From the NCBI GenBank assembly GCA_963969365.1, contig OZ017746.1, positions 1,488,001 through 1,552,000 on the forward strand: a stretch of 64,000 bases of DNA, written 5' to 3'. Each line of letters starts with the position of its first letter. Within the stretch, counting starts at the first letter, position 1. Below, in pieces: positions 25,401 to 35,300 of this stretch. The DNA is from Asterochloris sp. CNOR1. Its lineage: Eukaryota > Chlorophyta > Trebouxiophyceae > Trebouxiales > Trebouxiaceae. The translations under genes were made by a program, and so were the position numbers. The notes under the pieces were generated by a model, which had not been told where the DNA came from, made no database searches, and was given only the letters and a program-made list of their open reading frames with translations.

Positions 25401-26691
25401 TGCAGGCAAACAAACATCTGCTTCTGTCCCCAGGTGGGCACCCTGGCAGAAGGCGTTGCCACGACGCTCCTTCTGCAGCACGTGCACAGCTCGCTCTGGC
25501 GCCCACCCCTGCCCCCTGCATGCAGGTGCGCACACTGGCCGAGAGGTACTTTGGCGGCTGGTCCACCCCTGGGCAGAAGGCTCCCCAGCCGGTGGTCGCC
25601 GTGTCACATGAGCCCTCTGCCGCACCGGCAGGGCCTCGCTTCTTTGAAGCGCCCTCCAAGGCCGGCCCTGGCTTGATGCAGGCCTACTACCGGCCAGGCA
25701 CCAACACAGAGGAGGCCATCACCCTGGAGGTCGTCAGGTGGCTGCTGCACTCCCATTGCAGAGCATTGCTTCCTTGGTGAGGATGCTTTGGTGTGGATGC
25801 TCCTCGTCCTGGATGGTACGAAGCCTTTTGATTTACGAGCGCTGCCATCTTACTCACAACCATGCATCCCTGCAGCTGTCTGGTCTGAGTTGTGCTGAGC
25901 TTCTCAGGAGCCTCATTGGCTTTCCAGAGCTACTGTGCCTGCAGCAACCTGCTGAGCGGCAGCCAGTGCACCATGCAGCACTCCCTCAGCTGCCGGCCTG
26001 TGCTGAGCACCTCAGGCGGCCCACCAAAGTGCAGAGGCCCCTTGCCTGCAGCGACCTGCTGAGCGGCAGCCGCACCTCCCGCCTGTACAGCCGGCTGGTG
26101 CAGGCCGGCAAGGCTTACAGCGCAGACGCAGTGCCCTACTTCCCTGGGGAGAAGCACCCCAACGCCTTCCTTCTGTACGCGCTTCCTTCAGACGCGCTGA
26201 GTTTGGCCCAGCTGCAGGGCGCAGTGCAGGAGCAGGTGCAGGGTCTGGCAGCCTCAGGGCCCTCAGGGCAAGAGCTGCAACGGATCAAGAAGGTGTGACA
26301 CCCTGTCGGGCTGGGGGATGCACCACTTCTCTTCTGCCAAGTCTGCAGGGATATATGGCCTGGTCTCACATCTTACAAGCTGCTGGATCTATGTGTCTCC
26401 ATTCACTTCAGCATGGCCAGGCAGACGGAATGTGGCTGGCCTCAGGAAGGTGTGCTCACGAAATTCAATCTTGGTCTGCAGGCCACCAAAGTTGCACTCG
26501 TTGATGGCCTTCGCTCTAACTCCAGCATGGCAGCTGCGCTGTGCGCGGGGCATGTGCTCACAGGCAGTTGGCGCAATATCCTGAGTGACCTCCATGTTGT
26601 GGAGCAGCTGACCAGCACGGATGTCCAGCAGTGCGCCGCCCACACCTTCACGGAGGACAATATGTTCACAGGCCACATCCTGGCAGCATAG
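22458..26691 (+). CDS. M16-family zinc metallopeptidase with plastid/lumen-type targeting region
   Basis: Insulinase/processing-peptidase-like protease. Eight exons (22458-22698, 22943-23116, 23340-23441, 23646-23896, 24394-24654, 25526-25737, 26052-26292, 26482-26691) sum to 1692 nt, or 563 aa. The inverted zinc motif HLLEH is in GIAHLLEHMAFKGSP. The distal glutamate lies in the expected YSEKQVVQEERRLR block. The second (inactive) M16_C half holds LLSGSRTSRLYSRLV. Exon 1 is preferred over an internal ATG at 22906. It supplies a basic leader and then TRRQSLQ, an Ala-rich hydrophobic stretch and an A-x-A-like end, joining in phase to the mature region. This resembles a Tat-type thylakoid-lumen signal. 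Introns 4 to 6 are full of decayed exon copies. The substrate is unknown. Confidence 0.88.
24130..24210 (+). repeat. decayed copy of the 5' part of M16 exon 5 (24394-24654)
   Basis: About 80 bp match 24383-24470, including the acceptor region. The copy reads TCAGAGAAGCTAGTGGTGCA; the real exon reads TCCGAGAAGCAGGTGGTGCA. The copy has an in-frame stop relative to the exon and is presumably not spliced in. Confidence 0.8.
24719..25190 (+). repeat. four degenerate copies of the 3' end and donor of an M16 exon
   Basis: Segments near 24719-24755, 24863-24920, 25018-25065 and 25135-25190 each resemble the exon end at 24613-24665 (CTGACCATTTCGGTGG ... CAGGCTTCCCAGGTAGGG). They keep elements such as CTGACTATCTCAGTGTG and CAGGTCTCGCAGGTG. 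Spacing is roughly 110-155 bp, pointing to repeated tandem duplication inside one intron. Confidence 0.7.
25428..25453 (+). repeat. decayed copy of the start of the M16 exon at 25526
   Basis: CAGGTGGGCACCCTGGCAGA matches CAGGTGCGCACACTGGCCGA at 25523 onward, including the acceptor AG, about 90 bp upstream of the real exon. Confidence 0.65.
25937..25964 (+). repeat. near-identical copy of the acceptor and start of the M16 exon at 26052
   Basis: 27 of 28 bases match 26044-26071 (GCCTGCAGCGACCTGCTGAG continuing CGGCAGCC). The copy lies 107 bp upstream in the preceding intron and retains a usable-looking acceptor. Confidence 0.85.
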
Positions 26692-26785
26692 ACACTGCAT
26701 GCATGTTCTGCGCGGTCAGCCACTGTCCAGCCCCCTTTCAACGGCGTCCCCCCCAGCCCAACGCTGATAGCTCCACCCATATGAA

Positions 26786-28899
26786 TTAGCCTGGCCTGCG
26801 CTCTGTGACTTCACCAGTCATGTACTTGTCCTGGTGTGAGGCATCATCCTCATGAGGGTCTGAGACTCCAAGGGCGTAGGCAACCCCGGCAGGGTAGGGG
26901 TTCTGGCTGCGGGAGAGGGCTGAGAAAGCATGCCCGTTGGCCTTGTCAATGAGAGCCAGCACCTTTTGCACACTATCCTTGTCCTCTATGGCCAGAGGCT
27001 GGAAGCTGAGCAGGCCATAGTCTCCAACAACCTGCACAAGCAGGCCACTTGGGGCATGGAGTGTGTTTTTAGGCACTGTTCACACGAAGAAGCTGCAAGA
27101 GAGGTCACAGACAGGGCACACGCTGAGGACAGGGAGTGCACGTATGTTGATAACATGTTGCCTGAGTTGCTGTACCTCGGCAAGGCCTTGGCTCAGCTTG
27201 CAGAATCGCTTGCCAAAGACATCCTCGTCCATGGCCTGAACAAGATGGGACAAATCCTGCACCTGCGGTCAATTTGCACAATACCCTCATCTCGTGTTTA
27301 AGGCAATGTAAGCTTTCCTGGTGCATGCCAGCTTCAAGCGTGTTGGAGAGTCAGACTGTCGGCAGCATGCTGGCTCAAAGCAGGCAGGGGCAAGCCTGCC
27401 ACGCCTCTCCGCTGTGTGGGAGGCCAGCTGAAGGCATGGCAGGCAGGCACCAACAAGTTTGCCGAACCTCAGTGTAGAAGTCTAGGTTGAAATCTAGCTG
27501 GCCATACTGCTCGATCAAGTCAATCTTGGACAGCACGTTGACGTGCGGCAGTTCCAAGTGCAGCATAACGGACAGCGAAAGCAGCAGCGCGCTCAGGTAC
27601 TTGGCTGGGTTGCTGCACAGGTGGGCGTCCACCAGGTGCACAGCCGCCAGCCTGCACACCAGAATAAGCCCTTGGGCTGTGGCTACTGACCGTCCTGCTG
27701 CACAGGGTGGGCGTCCAGCATTTTCTTTTGCAAATCGGCCAGTCCGCATACAGGACTGACTTGTGCCAGACCTTCCCCGTGAATCAAGGTCATGCTTTCA
27801 AAACAACAGGTCGATTGCATGCCCTCACAAGTGCCAGCTCATTCCACATGCCCAGCTGCAAAGGGCTGCAAGTGCCATAGGCGTCTCGATCGCACAGAAG
27901 GCAGAGAGCGCTGGCAGGCACACCCTGATCATGCCAGGTCACCTGTAGTGCCATTTGTCTGTCAGGGTGGTGATGATGCCCTTGAGGTTATCGTGCAGGG
28001 TGAAGAGCTCCACCTGACCAGGGCAGTCAAAGAGGATGTAGGTGTCTCCATCTGCAAAGCAAAGCAGCCAAGAAGGTCTGGTGGCAGCTGCCTGCATGTG
28101 AGCTTGGATCCGTAGTGGTACAAGCCAGCAAGCAAGCATCCAACGTTAGTCTTACGATGTGCAGTCGGCCAACGAAATCAAGAGGCATCCTTCACACAGG
28201 TGACCAGCATTGAGTCGGCAGCGTCAGGCAGTGTGCCTGCCCCCATGCCTGCCCAGACAGAAGGCAAGCCTATGACAGGAGCATGTTGGCAGCGCCACGC
28301 AGCTTGCCTGCCTGCAGAGCCTCCAGTTTCTCTTGAAGCCAGTCCAGATTGCTGGCCAAGTAGTCCATGCAGTACACCATCCCTGCAGGCCATGTATAGT
28401 GAGGCCAGAGAGATAGTGACAGGAGCGGGCAGGCAATGAGAGGCTGATGTTCCCTTAGATTGAAGCCAGCAGGCAGCCCCATCTGGATCAAGGCACGTGA
28501 GCGGCACTGCCTTGCAGGCGATCAACGCCACTGCAAGCCAGTTAGTGTGCTGCTCGCAGTGCGGCTGAAGCATTGGCACTGGCAGCGGGCAAGAAGCGCT
28601 CTGCCCATGGCACCCGCCAGCAAGCTCATCTTCTGCATCAGGGATGTTCGACGCCACTGGTGGAAAGTTGCAGGCAGCGCACCTCCATTGGGGCCCAGCT
28701 TGATGCTGTTTTGCACCTCCTCCAGGGACACTAAGGCAGCGATATCAACAGAACATTCATAGGGCAGGCTGTCGTTGGCTGGATCCAGGTTGACAATGAC
28801 AGTCTTCCGTCCCATGAGAGACAGGAACTGTTGCATGCCATTGCAGTAGGTGGTCTTACCACTGCCTGGAGGGCCTACAACAAGCTGCCCAAAAGGCAT
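26786..28899 (-). CDS. GPN2: GPN-loop GTPase 2
   Basis: GPN-loop GTPases help assemble and import RNA polymerases II and III. Six exons (28683-28899, 28308-28382, 27943-28051, 27468-27651, 27176-27262, 26786-27031) total 918 nt, or 305 aa; human GPN2 has 310. Walker A is [11 protein letters not shown], the GPN loop is KLGPNGG, G3 is [11 protein letters not shown] and G4 is [11 protein letters not shown]. Other conserved blocks are [31 protein letters not shown] and [10 protein letters not shown]. The second intron has a GC donor (CAG|GCAAGC at 28307). The donor after 27468 is an unusual GTTCGG. Start is [16 protein letters not shown], as in the family. Convergent with the M16 gene at 94 bp. 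Confidence 0.97.
27696..27716 (-). repeat. copy of a segment of GPN2 exon 4 in the preceding intron
   Basis: TGCTGCACAGGGTGGGCGTC (27696) repeats TGCTGCACAGGTGGGCGTCC (27611) with one inserted base. The real copy encodes DAHLCS. Confidence 0.6.
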
Positions 28900-29238
28900 G
28901 TGTCCTCGGCCTTGGTCACATGTGGGTGGGTAAGGTTGTTTTTGAAAGTGACGATGGGCCCATCAGTGCCACAGAACCAGTTCTGCAAAGGAAAGTCAAC
29001 AGACCTATCTCAGCTTTGACCAGTCCTGAGGACTGGCGCCAGCACCTGTACGCGTTCAATGTACAGTCAATAGAGATCCTCTAACTAATATGCAGCACAA
29101 TGTCGGAAGATGGCAGGCAGCGTCGTGCAGGACAGCCTGCCCACATGCCAACAAGCTGCTAAGGCTGCACCGCCACATCTGCTGCAGCAGCCCGCCATCC
29201 AGTGATGTAATTCGCAGCTACTCAGATCAGAAGCCATC
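28900..29238. promoter_or_regulatory. bidirectional 5' region of GPN2 and DEG1
   Basis: 339 bp with no supported ORF. TTGGTCA lies near 28912-28918 and TTTGACCAG at 29015-29023, so the inverted heptamer pair of the ispH/UXT and mnmA/clpP spacers recurs with one change and about 100 bp spacing. CAGTCCTGAGGACTGG near 29021-29036 is a perfect palindrome around CCTGAGG. Confidence 0.45.
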
Positions 29239-32234
29239 ATGGCAGCAGCTCGCCTCAGTCTGTTTCAATGTGAGCATCCTGCAAGCGATGCCCATCAGTC
29301 TGCCGCGTCCTTGACTCGGGATGCCCTGCAGCCTCCATTCCATGCCTGTGCAGCATATCTGCCCAGCTGGTGGCCTACAGCCAGCAGAGCTGCCTGCATG
29401 CAAGCTCATGCTCTGATTCAAGTCTGTGCCCTGCAGATCTGCACTGCAATGTTAGTTGCATTCACCCCCGCGAACGCAGCTGAGGCACGTCAGCACCTCA
29501 CAAACGATGAGCGTGAGACCGTCCAAATGTTCAAAAAGAATGTAGCCTCTGTTTGTTTCATTGTTAGCCTTCAGAACAGGTGGGTAACAAAGCTTTCTGC
29601 TTCATCGTTGGTTTCCAGTATTGAAGCATAGGTCCCTCTGAGCCAGTCCTTGCTCTACCTGCACCCCAACTAACTTGGAAGGTCAGGCAAACACCATAGG
29701 TCTGTGTGCTGCAGCATTGACCCAGCCGGGTGCAATGCAGGCGCGACACATACACCATTGACCAGCTGGAGATCCCCCAAGGGGCAGGCTCGGGCATCAT
29801 TTTTGACACGAGCGGCATTGTTCTTACCAATTGGCATGTCATCAAGGGAGCTGCTGACCTCCAGGTGGGTGCCATGAATACTGTCATGGTGCCCTGTGAG
29901 ACCTCTCCACCAGTTGCCATGTGCTTCTGTGCAAGCCCAGCTACCCCAGGCTGCACGCTCACTGCGCAGTCTGGGGTGAGAACCCCTGTCCCCAGCTGCT
30001 ATGCAGGTCTGTGCAAGCCCTGCTGATCCAGCTGTTGGCACACTTGCATAAAGCCACCTTGTGTGACCTGGCTGCTGTGCATAGGGGTGGACACAGCTGC
30101 CCTGCCTGCAGGTCACCCTCAGCGGAGGCATCGAGTACCCTGTAGAGGTCATTGGCATTGATGCGGACAGGGACATTGCGGTCCTCAGGCTGGTCCCTGA
30201 TGAGGGGCAGCAACTGGTGAGATACACTGCACATGGAGCGATCTGGTGGATAGAGCCCACAGTGTGCAGTTGCATCATAATTAATTGCCCCACAGAAGTT
30301 GCTGGCAACCAGGGAGTCCTGGTGCAGCTGCTGCAGCGGGGGATGCTCCTGGGCCTTGCACGTCTGGTCCAAGCGTCAGCCACACCCTCCTGTCTGGGAC
30401 ACCCTGTGGAGTGTGCCCTGCTGACCAGGTGCCTGCCTGCCTGTTGCCAACGCCTGCCTGCCTGCCGCACTGCCTGACAATGCTGTCTTGCGCTGTCCCC
30501 TATCTGTGCCACTGCCCACTTGCTGAACCCAGGCAGCACAACTCATCGACTGTGCTGCCTGTGCATGCAGCCACCCCTCAATCCTGTGAGACTAGGCAGC
30601 AGCAGCGACCTGGAGGTGGGACAGCGAGTCTTTGCCATTGGTGAGGTGCTGCAGGCAGCTGCGTGCGCTGTGCTGGAAGCCAGCCTCATTGCGAGGGCTC
30701 ATGCATGTGCTCACCGGTGGCTGCCCTTGCAGGGAACCCATATGGCCTGCAGGCCACCCTCACCTCTGGACTCATCTCTGGCACTGGGCGGGAGATCTCT
30801 TCCAGCAACGGCAGACCAATTCAGGTGCACCATTGTTGCTGATTCTCTGCAGACAGGAATGCCCAAATGCATGCTCCACCTGGCGGCTGCTGCTGTGCAG
30901 AATGCAATTCAGACTGATGCCAGCATCAACCCAGGAAACTCTGGGGGTCCGCTGCTCGACTCTGGCGGTGATGTCATAGGTGCGTCCTTTCTGGGTGCTG
31001 CAAAGGCTGTCGGTGCATGCATGGCCTGTGGCCAGAGATGCAAAGTCTGGGCGCCTCAGCGCTGCTGTACCACCTTTTGTCAGGTTGCCTCCTGCCCGTC
31101 GTCCAGATCTGGCGCTGGCTTGTGCATCAGCAATGCTTGCAATGTCAATTGCTGAGTACATGCAGTGGGTCCAGGTCTGTGTCTGGGTCTGCAGGCATCA
31201 ACACAGCCATCTACTCCCCATCAGGGGGCTCTGCAGGGGTGGGCTTTGCCATTCCCATCGACCTGGTCAAGTCAAGTGTCGAGCAGATCTTGCAGTTTGG
31301 CAAGGTGCTCCGGCCCGTGCTGGGCATAAGCTTTGCGCCGGACCAGAGCAGTGAGCAGGTGAGCGCACCCTGAAACACGGCAGACCTGTGTTGGCCAGCC
31401 CTGCAGTGCACCTGGTAGTAGCGCTGCTGCTGTGCAGCTCAGCTTGCGAGGCAGCTTGCAGTGCACTTGAAATGTTTGGGCAGGCTTCAAAGAAGTGCTG
31501 CTGCCATGCAGCTGGGCGTGCAAGGCATTCTGGTGTTGGATGCCAGGCAAGGTGGGCCTGCAGGCAGGGCTGGCATCAAGGGCACAAGCAGGTGGGCCGG
31601 CACATAGTCTGAATGCGCATGGTGGCCTGCAGCAAGAGAGCTTCCATATATTCATCAAGGACAGGAAGAGTGTTGGCCAACCTATGCATGCTCGACTCTG
31701 TTCCCCATCTCATCATGGCTGCACATGCTGCAGGGACCAGTATGGGCGCTTGGTACTGGGAGATGTCATCACAGCTGTCAACAGGAAGCCTGTGAAGACT
31801 GCATCTGACTTGTACAAGCAGCTCGACAGGTCGGAGATTGGTGACCAGCTCGATCTTGAGGTGGGTCTTCCTTCACCAGCTGCAGAGCCCTGTCCAGGTG
31901 TGCAGGCAGGCCGCCTGTGTGCAGTTGTGAAGGTACTTACAACAGAGAGCTGCGCATGATACCTGAGCATGCAGCGCTATGCAAGCGCTAGGCTGTCATC
32001 TGTGTGCTGCAGATCATCAGAGGCAATGACAAGGAGCATGTCAACGTGACACTGGAGTCCAGCGACTCTCTGACCATACTGCCACCTAGACCCAGGAAAG
32101 CTAAGCCCAAGCGCTCGCTGCCGCCCCAAGAGCCGCAGCCAGTACGCAAGCAGAACTTTGAATCGGGCTGTACATCGATTGATGAGGACTCTGACAATCC
32201 TAAGGCCTTGCTAGCATGGCTTGAGTGTATATGA
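29239..32234 (+). CDS. DEG1: Deg1/HtrA-type serine protease, thylakoid lumen
   Basis: Trypsin-like protease with one PDZ domain, matching the lumenal Deg1 of photosystem II repair. Ten exons (29239-29579, 29741-29864, 30112-30216, 30571-30640, 30733-30824, 30901-30979, 31195-31358, 31512-31591, 31734-31860, 32013-32234) total 1404 nt, or 467 aa. Catalytic His is in LTNWHVIKG, Asp in [11 protein letters not shown] and Ser in [31 protein letters not shown] and [12 protein letters not shown] are Deg1 hallmarks. The PDZ part contains [14 protein letters not shown]. The leader ends with a hydrophobic stretch and TPANAAEA, a Sec-like lumenal cleavage site. A tail of about 45 residues, basic and then acidic, follows the family's usual end. 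Exon 1 may hide a further intron, as a GTGAGC lies near 29270. Confidence 0.95.
31420..31452 (+). repeat. decayed copy of the acceptor and start of DEG1 exon 8
   Basis: GCGCTGCTGCTGTGCAGCTC resembles GTGCTGCTGCCATGCAGCTG at 31495, the acceptor and first codons of the exon starting 31512. The copy lies about 74 bp upstream. Confidence 0.5.
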
Positions 32235-32382
32235 GAGCAAGGCATTGAGCGTTTACAGAGCAGCTTGCACCTATCCTTGAGAGGCATTGTTGAACAAGCC
32301 CTTCATGTAGGTGCACAGATGAAGGGCAGCACCCAGAGTCCACGAGTTGCATCTTTTCAGGCTGAAGCAAGGCTGTTAGCTC

Positions 32383-35300
32383 CTAGATTTGACTAGCTTT
32401 GCCTTGCACAAGCTTATCTGCAGGCAGACTGAGCATACAAGCAGCAGAGCTGCCCCTGAGGGTGTAGATGCCTAGCAGAGAGAGGGCTTTCTCGTAAAGC
32501 TGAGGCTTGTGACTGACCACCAGATACTGTGCTGAGGACTGGGAAGCAATGAACTGTGCCACGCGGGATGCATTGCTGATGTCCAGAGCCTGCAAGGCAC
32601 AACATCATGGGAATGATCCTGTAACCATGCCCCACTCTCAGGTGCCTACAAGCACTGTTGCGTGTCTGGCTATGCCAGGGTATGCCAGTAAGTCACAGAG
32701 CTGAACCAGTCAGTGTCAGCAGCTGTGTGTGTCAGGCAGCACAGGAGGCTCAGCTGCACCTGGTCGATTTCATCAAAGAAGTAGAAGGGCGAGGGGAAGC
32801 TGGCCTGCAGGGCAAAGCTCAGCGCAAGGGTGGCCACTGCCTGCTGCCCGCCGCTGAGCAGGCTGAAGGGGCAGTAGTGCCGAGTGTCAGGCCTGCAGTA
32901 TCAGCCTTGCCCTCAAAAGTCAGAGAGGGCCTAGCAATGCATTACAGAAATGGTGCCAGGTGTCAAATCTGCTGCTGGTGGAGGTTTAGACAGAAGCGAA
33001 GCCATGACTTGCTGCTGTACAACGGGCCCTGCTGAGCCCGAGCAATCAGAGACACGTCGGAGGCACCCTGACCCCTCCTGGCATACAGCCTCTGCACAGA
33101 CGCATGTGTCACCTAGGCAATCCATCCACACCACGGCATTGTCATCCAAGCTGCCCCATACCTCCCCAGGCATCCAGCAGCTACCCACGAGCACGACAGG
33201 TGCCCGGCCCCAACCTGATGCGCAGCATGACCCCCTCTGTGAACAGCATGGTGGGGTCATCATTGAAGCTGCACTGGGCATCCCCCTCAGCGCCCAGCAG
33301 CGTCTGGTAGATGCCTGACAGGTGGATGTTGACCTGGCACATGGCAGCAGTGAACTCTTTGTATCGCCGCTCCTCAAACTCAGCCTTGGCCTGCCGTAGC
33401 CTGTGGGCAGAGTACATTGCTAGGTCACATAGAAAGACACACTACGTTTGCTGCTCATAGATCTTAGCATAAGCAATTGCTTATGCTGCCTAAGCAGGTG
33501 ACTGCTTCACACCTTTTCTTGAACTGGCCTGTATGGAGGCCAGCAGCCTGCAGGAAGCATTGTTCTCACAGTCACCTCAGGACAAGTATTGGCCTGCTGC
33601 CTGCTGCAGCTTGCAGGAAGGCACTGCAAGGTATCACTCAAATGGACATCAGTTGCCCTGCTGCGTATGTGACAGCAGTCAACATATGCCAACAGCCACT
33701 TAGCCTCCAACTCCAATGCTCACCCCTGGCCCTCAGCTGTGGCGGCCTGCAGTTCCTGCCTAGCTGCTCCCAGGCGCCTTGCCGCATCTAGGCTGGCCTC
33801 TAGGGCAGTGGTGTCTATCTTGCTGCGTTGCTCCTGCAGGCAGCGTCCACATATGCAGAGCTTAAGTCATATGGCTTGTGCAGGCCTGCTTGCAGCTACT
33901 CAAGCTCCGGGCACTGGGTGAGTGTTCTGCTCTGCTGCAGTCTGCAGCAATCGCTGCACCCCTCACCCCTGCCCTGCGGCCTGGTCAAAGTCCGCCAATG
34001 TGAAGGGCATGCCACGACCTGCCAGGCAACATGTCAGCCCTGCCTGACGGCCAACTGGCACATCTGACACTGGACCCTGCGCAAGTGCACCCATGTGCAG
34101 CCCTGGCCCACCTGTAGAGCGGCCTCTTCAGCAGCAAGCTCTGCTGCCAGCTCCTGCAGCTCTGCTGTGGGGCAAGGTGCTCTGGTCTCGGACCTGTCTG
34201 CAGCTGCAGAAGTTGGTGGGTGCCTGCTGCCGCCTGCCTGAGCTGCCTGCAGTGTTAACTGCTGTGTAGCGCAGCCTCTGTTGCCGCTGCGTTCATGCTC
34301 TGCCTCCGAATCTGAGCTCTCTACAGTTGCATTCCTGCGAATCCGCTTGGCCCCACCAGTGCGTGCTGGTGGAGCTGCAGTGGACACTGCGAGGCAGGAG
34401 GGTTCAGGGTGCTTGACCAGGGGTTAGCCTTGCTGCAAAGCGCACACATGCTGCTGTGCAGCACGCCAGGTCAGCTGTATTTGCAACAAAAAACAGAGCA
34501 TCTGACACAGGCACTGTTTGTGCTACCTGCAGTGGCCAGCACACTGGGGGCTGCCCATGTTCAATGCGCTCATCAAAAGCAGGAATCTGGCAATGTCACA
34601 CTGCCAGACATGCACCAACCTGCAGGGCCACCCTTGGCTGCAGCCTGGCTGGAGCCCATTGCCTGGGAGCCCACATGCTGCTGATGCTGCTGGGACACCC
34701 GCTGTAAAGCGTCTGCCACAGCGCGCAGCTCTGTCTCTGTGGACTGCTGCACTGCAGCGACCTCAAGCTCTTCAGCCTGCAGCTGCCTGGCTGCCTGAGC
34801 ATGCTTCCTACACCAGGGAGGATCCCATTTACAGGGACCAAGCCTCCAGCTCTGGCAGCCACCTTCTGAAGCAGTGTTTGCCCTGGCTGTGGCATCAGAT
34901 GTTGCTTGCAGCTAACCACCATCACACCAGGCGTGTTGGGCGACTCAATGCATATGCGAGTTGCTCAGGGTACACAAGAGGCAGCACAAATCGCTGCTGC
35001 TTGCTGTCAGCCAGCGCCGCACCACATTGCCAGCTCTCGACACATGAAATAGGCACCTGACTTAGGTCGCCCCTCAGTGAGGTCACTCTGCATTCTACCT
35101 GTTGGTTTGCAGGGAATCCTTGATCACATGCTGCTCGGCACCTGCTTCTTGATTACCCACCACCTTTGGTGCGTGCACATCTTCTTCCTTCACAACCTGG
35201 CACTGGCTGCCCTCACCTGGTCAGCTTCTGCAGCACAGGCATCTGCATTGCCAGGCGCTCTTCAGCAGAGGCCTTTCGACTGGTGAGCTTTTGCTGCAGC

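Noticed and set aside
29021-29036. Palindrome CAGTCCTGAGGACTGG as a terminator
   Set aside because: A short perfect palindrome in a divergent promoter region; rho-independent termination does not apply in a nuclear genome.
20000-32234. clpP, the M16 gene and DEG1 as a protease gene cluster
   Set aside because: They are separated by unrelated genes on opposite strands, and ClpP appears mitochondrial; proximity is probably chance.
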